Shown here piece after piece: positions 16,345 to 26,179 of a DNA stretch of 64,000 bases. Below the pieces are notes generated by a model. It saw nothing but the letters and a program-made list of their open reading frames with translations, searched no databases and was not told the DNA's origin. Source of the DNA: Candidatus Nanopelagicus abundans. Its GTDB lineage: Bacteria > Actinomycetota > Actinomycetes > Nanopelagicales > Nanopelagicaceae. Position 1 is the first letter of the stretch. Each line of letters begins with the position of its first letter. The stretch covers positions 186,001 through 250,000 of the forward strand of contig NZ_CP016779.1 in assembly GCF_002288305.1 (NCBI RefSeq), read 5' to 3'. The position numbers and the translations under genes are program-made.

Positions 16345-19300
16345 GTGGCTGAAAAGCAGAGCACCGGGGGCCTAGCCCAAGTAGAAGACCAGTATGTAAG
16401 TGCAATTCTCATTACCCATGACGGTGCAACTTGGCTTAGTGAAGTTGTTGCAGCACTTTCATCACAAAAGCACCCAGTTGATCAAATAATTGCTGTTGAT
16501 ACTGGTTCAAAAGATAACTCAGTTAAATTACTAAGTAACTCTGGTATTGAGGTAATTAAAAAATCACGAAGTACAGGTTTTGGCGCCGCAGTTAGTGCAG
16601 CTGTTGCAAAGTTACCAAAAGGTAATCTTAAAGATGGTGAGCAAGAGTGGCTTTGGATTTTACATGATGACTGTGCACCTGATCGTTATGCATTAGCTAA
16701 ATTATTAGAGGCAGTTGTTAGTCGTCCGCAAGTTGGTATTGCCGGACCAAAAATTTTAGGTTGGTATGACCGCAAACATATTTTAGAAGTTGGAATAAGT
16801 ATTACTGAGAATGGTTCAAGATGGACTGGCCTAGAAGATCGCGAATATGATCAAGGCCAGCACAATGATGTTGCAACTGTTCTTGCGGTTTCAACAGCTG
16901 GAATGTTAATTAAGCGCTCGCTATTTGAAGAGCTAGGTGGATTTGATCCCAGCCTTGAATTGTTTAGAGATGATATTGATTTAGGTTGGCGAGCACATAT
17001 CGCAGGGCATTCAGTTATTTGTGTTGGTGAAGCAATTATTTATCATGCCGAAGCTTCATCATCTGAGCGGCGTTCAATTGATGTAAAAGATGCAATTTTA
17101 CATAGGCCGCTACTACTAGATAGACGTAATGCCGCTTTTGTTTTACTTGCTAACTCAAGTTGGTGGATCCTACCTTGGGTAGCAATTCAGCTTTTAGTCA
17201 CTTCATTGGGTAGATCATTTATTTATTTACTAGCAAAACTACCTGGGTATGCAGCTGATGAGATTGCAGCAATTGGTTTATTAATTTTTAAGCCAGCAGA
17301 TTTAATTAAATCAAGAAGATATCGCAAAAGAAATAGAGTTTTAACCCCCAGAGTAATAAAACCATTTATCCCACCACGCGGGGCTCAGGTGCGAGCAATT
17401 ATTGAAAGAGTTGCATCTTCAATTCTAAATGCCTTTAAACCAGGAAAAGTTGATCAACCAATTAAAAGAGTAAAAAGTTATTCAGAAATTGGTGTAATTG
17501 ATGAAAGTTTTGATGAAATAGATTCATTTACTACTCAAAGATTTAGTAAAATTAAAGCCTTAGTTAAGCAACCTTTGTTATTTGGTGTTTTAATTACTTT
17601 GACCATATCAATATTTTATTCACGAAATAGATTTGGCTCCCTTTCAGGTGGCGCACTTGCGGTTGCACCAGACAGTGCGATGCAATTAATTTCTTCATAT
17701 GTAGATTCATGGCATTTAGTTGGTCTGGGTAGTAGTAATCAAGCACCAGTCTGGCAGCCAATTATTGGAATTTTATCTTTAATAACTACTGGTAATCCTC
17801 AAATATTTTTAGCATTACTTATGTTTTTAACTCCACTAATTTTGTTTATATTAGCTTATAGAGCAGCTAGATCGTATGCCTTAACAAATTACTCATCAGT
17901 TTTTGTTGCTTTTCTTTATGCATTCTCACCCGTAGTTCTAGCCTCAATAAATCAAGGACGCCTTGGCACAATTGCAGTTGCAATATTTCTACCTGTACTT
18001 TTGCAATTATTAATTAAAAGTAAACTAGTTGAGGATCTCACTTGGCGAAGAACCTATTTAGTAGCCTTAGTTGCAGGGTTGGCTAGTGCTTTTTCAGAAT
18101 TATTTTTACTTGGCTGGGTATTTATACATTTTATTTTTATACTAAATTACTATCTAAGCAGTACTAATTGGCGAACATATAAATGGAAAGAGATTCTAGA
18201 TAATTTAAATAATAATGAGATTAAAAAGCGTTTTACCATATTAATTACACCATTTTTAATGAATCTTCCAATCTCATTATCATTAGTTACTAATCCAATT
18301 ACCTCACTACGTGAGCCTGGTCTAAGCATTGCATCAGGTGATCAATTATCTGTTTTAATGTTTAATCCTGGTGGATTAACTTCGCCACCTCTTATTATTT
18401 TTGCGCCATTTCTGATTTATTTATTAGTTTCCTTGGCCTCTATTGATCAAAGAAAGCCAGCAGTAATTTCGCTGTTAACCCTTTTATTTGCTATCACTCT
18501 TAGCTCCTATTACATAGAAGGAAATAGCAGTGAATCTCAACGAGTATGGAGTGGCCCATTAATTGTTTTTGCCCAATTACTCCTCTTACTATCTGTTTTT
18601 GCAGTAGGTGAGCGATTAATACCACAACTGCGCCGATCAAATTTTGGGTTTAGGCACATAGCATCAGTTTTAACCACCGTTATAACAATTTATTCAATAA
18701 TTGCCGTAACACTTTGGACAACAACTGTGGGGGCAAATTCCTTAGTAAAAACTGATCAAGAGCAAGTAGTACCAGCATTTATTTCCGATTTGGCTAACAC
18801 TAATGAAAAACCTAAAACTTTAGTGATACGTAAGAATAAAGAGCAATTGCAATATTTCATTACTCGTGGCGGAGATTTGCAATTAGGAAATGCTGATATT
18901 GCAATTAAAACTCCCGAACAGGTGCATAAAGTGATTGTTGAATTAGTTAACGGAGTTGGATCTACTAGCAGTCAGGTTTTAGGCTTTTACGGTATCCAAT
19001 ATATATTTATGAAAGATCCAGCAGATGCTGGACTGTTAAGAACAATTGATGGAATTGGTGGCTTTACCAGAAGCTCTGCAACAAAAGATGGAGTGGTTTG
19101 GAAAGTTAATAATGCCCTAGCCAGAGTTACGTATCAAAGTGATCTTGGAAAATACATTACTTTAAATTCAACAGATAGAGCATCTACTGCCTACGTTCCA
19201 GGACCTGGCGTAGTATTTTTAGCAGAACAATTTGATAAGTCATGGCAATTACTACTAAATGGAAAACTAATTAAGTTAGAACAAAATCAATTCGGTGTGC

Positions 19301-19464
19301 CAGTATTTAAAATTCCAGAAGCAGGTGATATCTCTTTGATACATAATGGAGTTTCACGTAGAGCTTGGATTTCATTGCAATTAATAATTATTTTAACGGT
19401 TATTGTCCTAGTTCTACCAGCTGGGCGAAAGCGACGTGAGGTTCCACTTGAGGAGCTGGTATGA
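16345..19464 (+). CDS. Large membrane-bound family 2 glycosyltransferase
   Basis: 1039 residues. Residues ~18-280 form a GT-A family 2 domain: ILITHDGATWLSEVVAALSS, IAVDTGSKDNS, the DxD-like LHDDCAPD, and FRDDIDLGWRAHIAGH for the acceptor side. A membrane-spanning half follows with about a dozen helices (~275-780, plus one near 1015-1033) and an extracytoplasmic segment. Comparable giant GT2 proteins sit beside whiB2 and DUF5719 in actinobacteria and are thought to build cell-surface polysaccharide. It starts at GTG and overlaps the DUF5719 gene by four bases. Confidence 0.85.
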   Translation: MAEKQSTGGLAQVEDQYVSAILITHDGATWLSEVVAALSSQKHPVDQIIAVDTGSKDNSVKLLSNSGIEVIKKSRSTGFGAAVSAAVAKLPKGNLKDGEQEWLWILHDDCAPDRYALAKLLEAVVSRPQVGIAGPKILGWYDRKHILEVGISITENGSRWTGLEDREYDQGQHNDVATVLAVSTAGMLIKRSLFEELGGFDPSLELFRDDIDLGWRAHIAGHSVICVGEAIIYHAEASSSERRSIDVKDAILHRPLLLDRRNAAFVLLANSSWWILPWVAIQLLVTSLGRSFIYLLAKLPGYAADEIAAIGLLIFKPADLIKSRRYRKRNRVLTPRVIKPFIPPRGAQVRAIIERVASSILNAFKPGKVDQPIKRVKSYSEIGVIDESFDEIDSFTTQRFSKIKALVKQPLLFGVLITLTISIFYSRNRFGSLSGGALAVAPDSAMQLISSYVDSWHLVGLGSSNQAPVWQPIIGILSLITTGNPQIFLALLMFLTPLILFILAYRAARSYALTNYSSVFVAFLYAFSPVVLASINQGRLGTIAVAIFLPVLLQLLIKSKLVEDLTWRRTYLVALVAGLASAFSELFLLGWVFIHFIFILNYYLSSTNWRTYKWKEILDNLNNNEIKKRFTILITPFLMNLPISLSLVTNPITSLREPGLSIASGDQLSVLMFNPGGLTSPPLIIFAPFLIYLLVSLASIDQRKPAVISLLTLLFAITLSSYYIEGNSSESQRVWSGPLIVFAQLLLLLSVFAVGERLIPQLRRSNFGFRHIASVLTTVITIYSIIAVTLWTTTVGANSLVKTDQEQVVPAFISDLANTNEKPKTLVIRKNKEQLQYFITRGGDLQLGNADIAIKTPEQVHKVIVELVNGVGSTSSQVLGFYGIQYIFMKDPADAGLLRTIDGIGGFTRSSATKDGVVWKVNNALARVTYQSDLGKYITLNSTDRASTAYVPGPGVVFLAEQFDKSWQLLLNGKLIKLEQNQFGVPVFKIPEAGDISLIHNGVSRRAWISLQLIIILTVIVLVLPAGRKRREVPLEELV

Positions 19465-20792
19465 AATTTAAACCGCTAAATTTTAGGGTAATTGCGCTAA
19501 TTTTAACTATATTTTTATTGGCTGCTGCTACATACTTTGCCCCAGAAAAAAGTGATCAAGTTAAATTAACTTCTACTTATCCAGCAACAGTTTGCCCCGC
19601 AATTGGTAATAAAGTTTCATCTATTGCTGCTTTGACTAATTCAAAGGTTAATCGCCGCCTAGTTGATGGCAGGAGTAAGAAACTTAATCCAGGTAAAAGT
19701 AGTGTGATTGCCTTAACGAAAGAAGCAGTATTAGTTGAGGGTAATGCAGGTACAGCAATAACTTTTGCAAATAATGCTTGGAAATCTGTTGTGCCCTGTT
19801 CAGTTAGTAACGGAATGCAATGGTTTGTTGGTGGCTCTGGAGCTTTAACGAGTAAGTCTTTTCTTTATATTGTTAATAGTGGATTTAGTGAGTCTGTAGT
19901 AGATCTTGAAATATTTACACCAAACGGTGCTTTAGAGCCAAGGAGCGTATCTATTCCACAAAATTCAACAAAGAAATTATCGGTTGATTCACTTATCCCC
20001 GGTGAGGACATAATTGTTATTGGCGTTAAAACAATATCTGGACGAGTTAGTTCATATCTATTTGATGAAAGAAAAAAAGGACTTAAGTCACTTGGCGCCG
20101 ATTTTATAGCACCGATTGGATCTAGTAGTAAGAAAGTAACTATTTCTGCAATATCTGGTTTAACTAGGAAATTAGTTTCCCAAGCTAATTCTGCCTCACA
20201 CTCTATGCGCTTATTAGTACCAGGAAAAATTGATGCAAATATTAGCGTCACAATTAATTCAAATGATGGCAACTTTGTGCCAATTGGTTTAGCGGAACTA
20301 AATGTAAAAAGTCAGCGCGTTTTAAATATTCCATTAACATTTGCTCCAACTAATCAGGCATTTTCAATTATTATTGATTCTGATCAACCACTTCTTGCAT
20401 CAGTTCTTTCAACGTTTACTTATGGTAAAAGTAGTGAGATTGCCTGGGCTACAGCTGCTGATGATTTAGCTAAATGGAGTGTGAATCTAACTGGATCAAG
20501 ACCAACCCTAACTTTTTCAGGCAAAAAAATTAATGTTGCAATTAGCGCAACCGGTATAAATGGTAAAAAAATAACAGAAACTGTCACCGGATCTAACTTT
20601 GCTATCTGGAGGCCACCGGTTGGATTAAACCGATTACAAATAACCGCAAATACTAAGGGTATTTCTGGCGGTGTAATCTTTTTACCCGAGGTTGGCAGTA
20701 TCGGTAGTAGCTACATTCCAATGAATAATGGTGCGAACTTAGAAACAGCATCAGAGCCGATTGCCGATGCCAGCGTAATTACACGGGGCTAA
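19461..20792 (+). CDS. DUF5719 secreted/membrane-anchored protein
   Basis: A 443-residue protein with one N-terminal hydrophobic helix (VIALILTIFLLAAATYFA) acting as signal or anchor. The rest is predicted beta-rich and extracytoplasmic, with repeated strand patterns (SKSFLYIVNSGFSESVVDLE; KLSVDSLIPGEDIIVIGVK). DUF5719 is an actinobacterial family of unknown function found directly after the large glycosyltransferase. The ATGA overlap implies translational coupling and probably a shared surface-glycan role. Confidence 0.78.
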   Translation: MKFKPLNFRVIALILTIFLLAAATYFAPEKSDQVKLTSTYPATVCPAIGNKVSSIAALTNSKVNRRLVDGRSKKLNPGKSSVIALTKEAVLVEGNAGTAITFANNAWKSVVPCSVSNGMQWFVGGSGALTSKSFLYIVNSGFSESVVDLEIFTPNGALEPRSVSIPQNSTKKLSVDSLIPGEDIIVIGVKTISGRVSSYLFDERKKGLKSLGADFIAPIGSSSKKVTISAISGLTRKLVSQANSASHSMRLLVPGKIDANISVTINSNDGNFVPIGLAELNVKSQRVLNIPLTFAPTNQAFSIIIDSDQPLLASVLSTFTYGKSSEIAWATAADDLAKWSVNLTGSRPTLTFSGKKINVAISATGINGKKITETVTGSNFAIWRPPVGLNRLQITANTKGISGGVIFLPEVGSIGSSYIPMNNGANLETASEPIADASVITRG

Positions 20793-20831
20793 ATCCCAAC
20801 TTTTATAGCAATTGAGCATTAACCTGTTCAT

Positions 20832-21182
20832 ATGAGAAAGTTATCTGGACGTAGGTGCTCACGGGCAAGTTGTACTAGCGCTGCAATTAAAACCCTTACC
20901 TATATCTACTCTGACTCAACTGCAGTTCTTGGTCCACTTTCAACCTATGCAGAACCACATAATTATGATCTATGCGCGGTACATAGTCAGCGGTTAACTG
21001 TGCCCGTTGGTTGGAATGTAATTAAAGAAGAAGTAATCGATCATAACAGTGGACCAACAGAAGAAGATTTAATGGCGATTGCTGACGCAGTCCGCGAAGT
21101 AGCCAATACAGATTTAAACAGTAAGTCAATGCAGCCTGAATTGGGTAGACGCGGCCATTTGCGGGTATTACCTTCTAATTAA
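20832..21182 (+). CDS. DUF3499 family protein
   Basis: 116 residues. The N-terminal GRRCSRASCTSAAIKTLTY and YDLCAVHSQRLTVPVGW contain the conserved cysteine pair and C-x2-H of DUF3499, suggesting a small metal-binding knuckle. The family is restricted to actinobacteria and sits between whiB2 and phosphomannomutase, as here. TAACCT ends six bases before the ATG, suggesting a leaderless transcript. No biochemical function is known. Confidence 0.88.
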   Translation: MRKLSGRRCSRASCTSAAIKTLTYIYSDSTAVLGPLSTYAEPHNYDLCAVHSQRLTVPVGWNVIKEEVIDHNSGPTEEDLMAIADAVREVANTDLNSKSMQPELGRRGHLRVLPSN

Positions 21183-21221
21183 TTTTTAAATTCCTCTCCC
21201 AAGGCCTAAGTTAAGAGTCTT

Positions 21222-22568
21222 ATGTTAGAAAAAATTATCAAGGCATATGACATCAGAGGTTTAGTTAAAAATGAAATAACTCCTGATTTTTCCTTTGCAC
21301 TTGGCGTAGCATTTGCTAAATTTCTAGAGTATGAACGAGAGCCAGCAACAATTGTGGTTGGTGAAGATATGCGTGAATCCTCACCACTATTAGCTGATGC
21401 ATTTACCGATGGTGCGACTAGCCAAGGAATGGATGTAATCAGAATAGGACTTGCCTCAACAGATATGTTGTATTTTGCATCTGGAAAATTAAATCTACCC
21501 GGCATTATGTTTACAGCTAGTCACAACCCAGCAAAATACAACGGAATGAAACTATGTAAAAGTGGTGCTCGCCCGATTGGACAAGATACCGGCTTACTAA
21601 ATATTCGTGAATTAATTGAAAAAGGTGTTCCAATTTCAAACAGGCCAGTTGGCTCTTCTAGAAAAGAAAACCTATTAAAAGATTATGCTAATTATTTATT
21701 TGCACATTTTCCTAAAAATACATTTAAAAAGCGAAAACTAAAGGTGGTAATTGATGCCGGAAACGGAATGGCTGGTTTCACTGCCCCAGCTGTAATGGCA
21801 AAGCTAGATATTGACCTTATTGCGATGTACTTTGAGTTAGATGGTAATTTTCCAAATCATGAAGCTAATCCAATTGAGGCGAAGAATTTAAAAGATTTAC
21901 AAAAGCGAGTTAAAAAAGAGAAAGCTGATATCGGTTTAGCCTTTGATGGAGATGCTGATCGCTGCTTTCTAATTGATGAGAAAGGTGGATTAGTTAATCC
22001 ATCCGCGCTAACAGCGCTAATTGCCGTTCGCGAGTTAAAGGCCAACCCGGGAGCTAGCATTATCTACAATCTAATCTCATCTAAAGCTGTTCCCGAGGTT
22101 ATTGCTGAAAATGGTGGAGTTGGTATCAGAAGTCGGGTTGGGCATTCCTATATTAAAAGCATGATGGCTCAAACTGGCGCTGTCTTTGGTGGTGAACATT
22201 CTGGCCATTTCTATTTCAATGATTTTTGGCGAGCAGACTCGGGCATGCTTGCCGCACTCTATGCACTAGCTGAATTAATGGGTAGTAACTCCACACTCTC
22301 TGAGTTACTGAAGCCATACAACAGATATATATCTAGTGGTGAAATAAATACCAAAGTAAAAGATGTGACAAAGTCTATTTCACGCATCCGTGATAAATAT
22401 CATGGTAAATATCAAGTTGATGAGTTAGATGGTTTAACTATTACAGCTTCCACCTGGTGGTTTAACCTAAGACCATCAAATACAGAGCCGTTACTTCGAT
22501 TAAATGTGGAGGCCGATACTGAAAAAGAGATGATTAAGATTAGGGATGCCGTATTAGCCTTGATCTAA
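21222..22568 (+). CDS. manB: Phosphomannomutase/phosphoglucomutase
   Basis: A 448-residue alpha-D-phosphohexomutase interconverting hexose 6- and 1-phosphates for nucleotide-sugar synthesis. TASHNPAKYNGMK holds the phosphoserine; AFDGDADRCFLID is the metal-binding DxDxDR loop; GGEHSGHFYF is the sugar-binding loop; RPSNTEPLLRLNVEA is the phosphate-binding C-terminal motif. Length and all four domains are complete. With the nucleotidyltransferase at 14963 it could supply GDP-mannose to the nearby glycosyltransferase. Confidence 0.92.
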   Translation: MLEKIIKAYDIRGLVKNEITPDFSFALGVAFAKFLEYEREPATIVVGEDMRESSPLLADAFTDGATSQGMDVIRIGLASTDMLYFASGKLNLPGIMFTASHNPAKYNGMKLCKSGARPIGQDTGLLNIRELIEKGVPISNRPVGSSRKENLLKDYANYLFAHFPKNTFKKRKLKVVIDAGNGMAGFTAPAVMAKLDIDLIAMYFELDGNFPNHEANPIEAKNLKDLQKRVKKEKADIGLAFDGDADRCFLIDEKGGLVNPSALTALIAVRELKANPGASIIYNLISSKAVPEVIAENGGVGIRSRVGHSYIKSMMAQTGAVFGGEHSGHFYFNDFWRADSGMLAALYALAELMGSNSTLSELLKPYNRYISSGEINTKVKDVTKSISRIRDKYHGKYQVDELDGLTITASTWWFNLRPSNTEPLLRLNVEADTEKEMIKIRDAVLALI

Positions 22569-22626
22569 AGGTGATAAAAACCTTTCAGGCAGGGTATCTT
22601 TATCCCCTAACCACTGATTAAAACCA

Positions 22627-22642
22627 TTGATTAAGTAATCAA
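22627..22642. promoter_or_regulatory. Palindrome TTGATTA-AG-TAATCAA in the ahcY leader
   Basis: A perfect 7-bp inverted repeat 15 bases before the ahcY start and just ahead of its Shine-Dalgarno (ataggagag). It could be an operator or a small RNA hairpin affecting translation. No SAH-riboswitch sequence signature is recognisable in the 90-base leader. Confidence 0.4.
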
Positions 22643-22657
22643 ATTTATAGGAGAGTA

Positions 22658-23935
22658 ATGAGTACAACGACTGTAATTAAAAGTGATGTTGCTAATCCTG
22701 AACTAGCAAGTGAAGGAAAGAAGAAAATTGAGTGGGCAGCGAGAAATATGCCAGTACTTGCTCAAATTAAAGATCGCTTTGTAAAGGAAAAGCCATTCAC
22801 AGGAATGAGAATTGCTGCGTGTATGCATGTCACAACTGAGACAGCCAACTTAATGTTAGCGTTAAAGGCAGGCGGTGCTGATATTGCACTCTGCGCTTCA
22901 AATCCACTTTCAACACAGGATGACACAGCAGCAGCTTTAGTTTTTGAATACGGTATTTCAGTTTTTGCTAAAAATGGTATTGATCGTGAGGGTTTCTATA
23001 AACATTTAAACTCAGCTTTAGATATAAAACCACAATTAGTATTTGACGATGGATGTGATTTAGTAAATGTAATTCACACATCAAGAACAGAATTAATTGA
23101 AGGAGTCATGGCTGGCTGTGAGGAGACCACAACTGGTGTAATTCGACTTAGCCAAATGGCTAAAGATGGTGCCTTAAAGTTTCCAATGATTGCAGTTAAT
23201 GACACTGACACGAAACACATGTTTGATAATCGATATGGAACAGGACAATCTACTTTTGATGCAATTTTCCGCGCTACAAATACATTAATTGCTGGAAAGA
23301 TCGTAGTTGTTGCTGGATTCGGTTACTGCGGTAAAGGTGTTGCTGAACGGGCAAAAGGGCTAGGCGCAGAGGTAATCGTTACAGAGATTGATCCAACTAA
23401 AGCTTTAGATGCATTGATGCAAGGTTTTAGAGTTATGCCAATGACAAAGGCTGCAGCAGTTGGTGATTTATTTATTACGGTCACTGGTAACCGAGATGTC
23501 TTACGTGATGAGCATTTTAAGCAGATGAAGGATGGCGCTATTTTGGCTAACTCTGGTCACTTTGATATTGAAATTGATGTGGCTTGGCTTGAGAAGAATG
23601 CAAAAGAAAAGAATTTAAAGATGAGACACCAAACCGATGAGTACGTAATGGCAGATGGCCGCAGGATTCTTCTAATTGCCGAGGGAAGACTTGCAAATTT
23701 AGGCGCAGCAGAAGGCCATCCAGCATCAGTTATGGATATGTCATTTTCTGATCAAGCACTTACCGCTGAGTGGTTATTAAAAGCTGGTACGGGATTATCT
23801 GCTGGATTACATGAAGTCCCAGTTTCAATCGATAAAGATGTTGCAAGGTTAAAGTTAGAGAGTATGGGATCTACGCTAGATGTATTAACTCCAGCGCAAG
23901 AGCTGTACTTAAACTCTTGGGAACACGGTTCTTAA
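22658..23935 (+). CDS. ahcY: Adenosylhomocysteinase
   Basis: A 425-residue NAD-dependent enzyme that hydrolyses S-adenosylhomocysteine to adenosine and homocysteine, closing the methylation cycle. Substrate motifs ARNMPVL and NPLSTQDD are near the N-terminus; VVAGFGYCGKGVAERA is the NAD Rossmann loop; FDIEIDVAWLE and EGHPASVMDMSF are conserved C-terminal segments. A strong Shine-Dalgarno precedes the ATG. mtrA begins directly after its stop, the order seen in mycobacteria (sahH-mtrA-mtrB). Confidence 0.96.
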   Translation: MSTTTVIKSDVANPELASEGKKKIEWAARNMPVLAQIKDRFVKEKPFTGMRIAACMHVTTETANLMLALKAGGADIALCASNPLSTQDDTAAALVFEYGISVFAKNGIDREGFYKHLNSALDIKPQLVFDDGCDLVNVIHTSRTELIEGVMAGCEETTTGVIRLSQMAKDGALKFPMIAVNDTDTKHMFDNRYGTGQSTFDAIFRATNTLIAGKIVVVAGFGYCGKGVAERAKGLGAEVIVTEIDPTKALDALMQGFRVMPMTKAAAVGDLFITVTGNRDVLRDEHFKQMKDGAILANSGHFDIEIDVAWLEKNAKEKNLKMRHQTDEYVMADGRRILLIAEGRLANLGAAEGHPASVMDMSFSDQALTAEWLLKAGTGLSAGLHEVPVSIDKDVARLKLESMGSTLDVLTPAQELYLNSWEHGS

Positions 23936-24610
23936 ATGCCATTAGTCATGGTCGTTGATGACGACCAAGACTTAGCTGAGATGCTTAGCATCGTCTTAAC
24001 TGGTGCTGGCATGGAAGTTGATTTAGTAAATCGTGGCGATCAAGTTATGGATCTCTTTAATTCCCATACCCCTGATTTAGTTTTATTAGATGTGATGTTG
24101 CCAGGAATTGATGGCGTTGAAGTTTGTAAAATAATTCGTGAAAGTTCAATGGTTCCAATTGTTATGTTAACTGCAAAAGGTGACACTCAAGATGTTGTAT
24201 TAGGTCTAGAGGCTGGCGCTGATGATTACATGGTAAAACCTTTTAAACCACAAGAGCTAGTAGCACGAATTAACACAAGATTACGGCGAAGTACCAAAGT
24301 CGGTTCACTTTCAATCTTTGATTTAGTTATTGATCAACTAGAGCATAAAGTTTTAAAAGATGGAAAAGAAATTGCTTTAACTCGTTTGGAGTTTGATTTA
24401 TTAGCTACTTTGGCTAAAGAGCCAGGCAGAGTCTTTACTAGAGAAGCTCTTCTAAGTGAGGTATGGGGCTATCAACATGCAGCTGATACTCGGTTAGTCA
24501 ATGTGCATGTACAAAGATTACGTTCAAAAATTGAGTCAGATGCAGATAATCCAGAATATGTCTTAACTGTAAGAGGAGTTGGATATAAAGCTGGAGCAGC
24601 AAAGGCTTAG
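23936..24610 (+). CDS. mtrA: OmpR-family response regulator MtrA
   Basis: 224 residues. The receiver domain has the acidic pair DDDQD near the N-terminus, the phospho-acceptor Asp in LVLLDVMLPGIDGVE (around residue 53), the T in MLTAKGD and the switch lysine in MVKPFKP. The winged-helix C-terminal domain ends with VHVQRLRSKIE and VLTVRGVGYKAG. MtrA controls cell-wall and division genes in actinobacteria. It abuts ahcY with no gap and is followed two bases later by its kinase gene. Confidence 0.94.
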   Translation: MPLVMVVDDDQDLAEMLSIVLTGAGMEVDLVNRGDQVMDLFNSHTPDLVLLDVMLPGIDGVEVCKIIRESSMVPIVMLTAKGDTQDVVLGLEAGADDYMVKPFKPQELVARINTRLRRSTKVGSLSIFDLVIDQLEHKVLKDGKEIALTRLEFDLLATLAKEPGRVFTREALLSEVWGYQHAADTRLVNVHVQRLRSKIESDADNPEYVLTVRGVGYKAGAAKA

Positions 24611-24612
24611 TT

Positions 24613-26166
24613 ATGCTGGATGTTAAGTCAAAGTTTAAACATTCATTAAGTTTTAAGGTATTGGTAACAAGCACTTTGCTGGCTATTCTAATAATTTCAA
24701 CAGTTGGTTTTGTGATTCATAATCGAATTTCATCAATAATAATAAATGAAAAAATATCAATATCTAAAATTGAAACTAAGAATGCGCTACAGCTAGCACA
24801 AACAAGATTCAATAGTGCTAATTTAAAAAGTGATGAAAGTTTGAGTAAAGCAATTCAGCAATTCATTGCGTCTAGTGAGGAAGATGGTCTAATTTCTGGG
24901 CGTGAAACTATTCTTTTGCCCTTATCTAAGGATAATAAAGTATCGAATATCTATCAAACAGGTACAACTTTACTAGTTTTAAATTCAATTCCAAATAATT
25001 TTAGAGAAAAAACAAAAGCAAGTAAAGAAATTATAGTTGAAAGAACATCTGTTAAGTATTCTACTGGAATTAGTTTTCCTGGTTTTATAATTGGTAGTAA
25101 AATTAACATTCCAAAAACCGGCGTTTATGAAATATATTATATTTTCAAACTCGATAAACAGTTTCAAACCATTAATCAGCTAGAAGTCATTTTGATTTTT
25201 GGAGGGGTTTTATTGATATTGTTAATCGGTCTAAGTACACAATTTGTGATCCGCCAAGTAATCTCACCAGTTCAAGCTGCAGCATCTGTTGCTGAAAAAT
25301 TCACACAAGGTGATCTATCTAGTCGAATGAAAATTTCAGATAGTACTGAATTTGCAAGTTTAGGTAATTCATTTAATGAAATGGCAGTATCGATTCAGCA
25401 GCAAATTTATCGGCTTGAGAACCTATCAATGCTTCAGCAAAGATTCGTCTCTGACGTTTCCCATGAACTACGAACGCCATTAACAACTTTAAGAATGGCA
25501 GCTGAAGTTATTTATCAAGGAAAAGATAATTTTGATCCTAGTATTGCAAGAAGTAGTGAGTTGCTAATTAATCAAATTGATCGATTTGAGCTACTACTCT
25601 CTGACTTACTAGAAGTGAGTAGGTTTGATGCTGAAGCAGCATCTATTGATATAACCACATTTAATATTGTTAACTTAGTGAAGAAAACAGTTGATTACCT
25701 TCACCCAAGCAAAGCCACAAAATTAATTATTGATTCACTAAGCGAATCGATTCCTATCCAGGCTGATCAAAGAAGAATTGAACGTATTCTCCGCAATCTC
25801 ATTTCAAATGCTTTAGATCATAGTGAAGGCAAGAATGTAAAAGTTCGTATCGCAGAAAGTGATAATGAAGTAGCGGTAAGCGTTCGCGATTTTGGATTAG
25901 GTTTTAATGAAGAGGATGCACCTTTCTTATTTGATCGTTTTTGGCGAGCAGATCCATCTAGAGCTAGAACAAGTGGCGGAAGTGGACTTGGTCTTTCAAT
26001 TGCCCTTGAAGATACAAAACTGCATCAAGGTCAATTGCTTGCTTGGGGTAGCCCGCACCAAGGTGCTCACTTTGTGTTAACACTGCCAAAAAATCACGGC
26101 ACGTTAGTTCAATCATTTCCTATTGCATTAATACCAGAGGATAAATTATCTACAGTAGAAGAATAA
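24613..26166 (+). CDS. mtrB: Sensor histidine kinase MtrB
   Basis: 517 residues: a first membrane helix (~14-34), an extracytoplasmic sensor of ~150 residues, a second helix (~190-210), HAMP, then the HisKA domain with VSDVSHELRTPLTTLRMA (phospho-His) and an ATPase domain with NLISNALDH, VRDFGLGF and GGSGLGLSIA. It is the partner of MtrA. In larger relatives lpqB, encoding a lipoprotein that modulates MtrB, follows directly; here the downstream sequence is only a comF fragment, so the LpqB input appears lost at this locus. Confidence 0.93.
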   Translation: MLDVKSKFKHSLSFKVLVTSTLLAILIISTVGFVIHNRISSIIINEKISISKIETKNALQLAQTRFNSANLKSDESLSKAIQQFIASSEEDGLISGRETILLPLSKDNKVSNIYQTGTTLLVLNSIPNNFREKTKASKEIIVERTSVKYSTGISFPGFIIGSKINIPKTGVYEIYYIFKLDKQFQTINQLEVILIFGGVLLILLIGLSTQFVIRQVISPVQAAASVAEKFTQGDLSSRMKISDSTEFASLGNSFNEMAVSIQQQIYRLENLSMLQQRFVSDVSHELRTPLTTLRMAAEVIYQGKDNFDPSIARSSELLINQIDRFELLLSDLLEVSRFDAEAASIDITTFNIVNLVKKTVDYLHPSKATKLIIDSLSESIPIQADQRRIERILRNLISNALDHSEGKNVKVRIAESDNEVAVSVRDFGLGFNEEDAPFLFDRFWRADPSRARTSGGSGLGLSIALEDTKLHQGQLLAWGSPHQGAHFVLTLPKNHGTLVQSFPIALIPEDKLSTVEE

Positions 26167-26179
26167 TTGCGATACTTAA

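Noticed and set aside
22569-22657. SAH riboswitch upstream of ahcY
   Set aside because: The leader is short and AT-rich and lacks the conserved SAH-element core; only a simple palindrome is visible.
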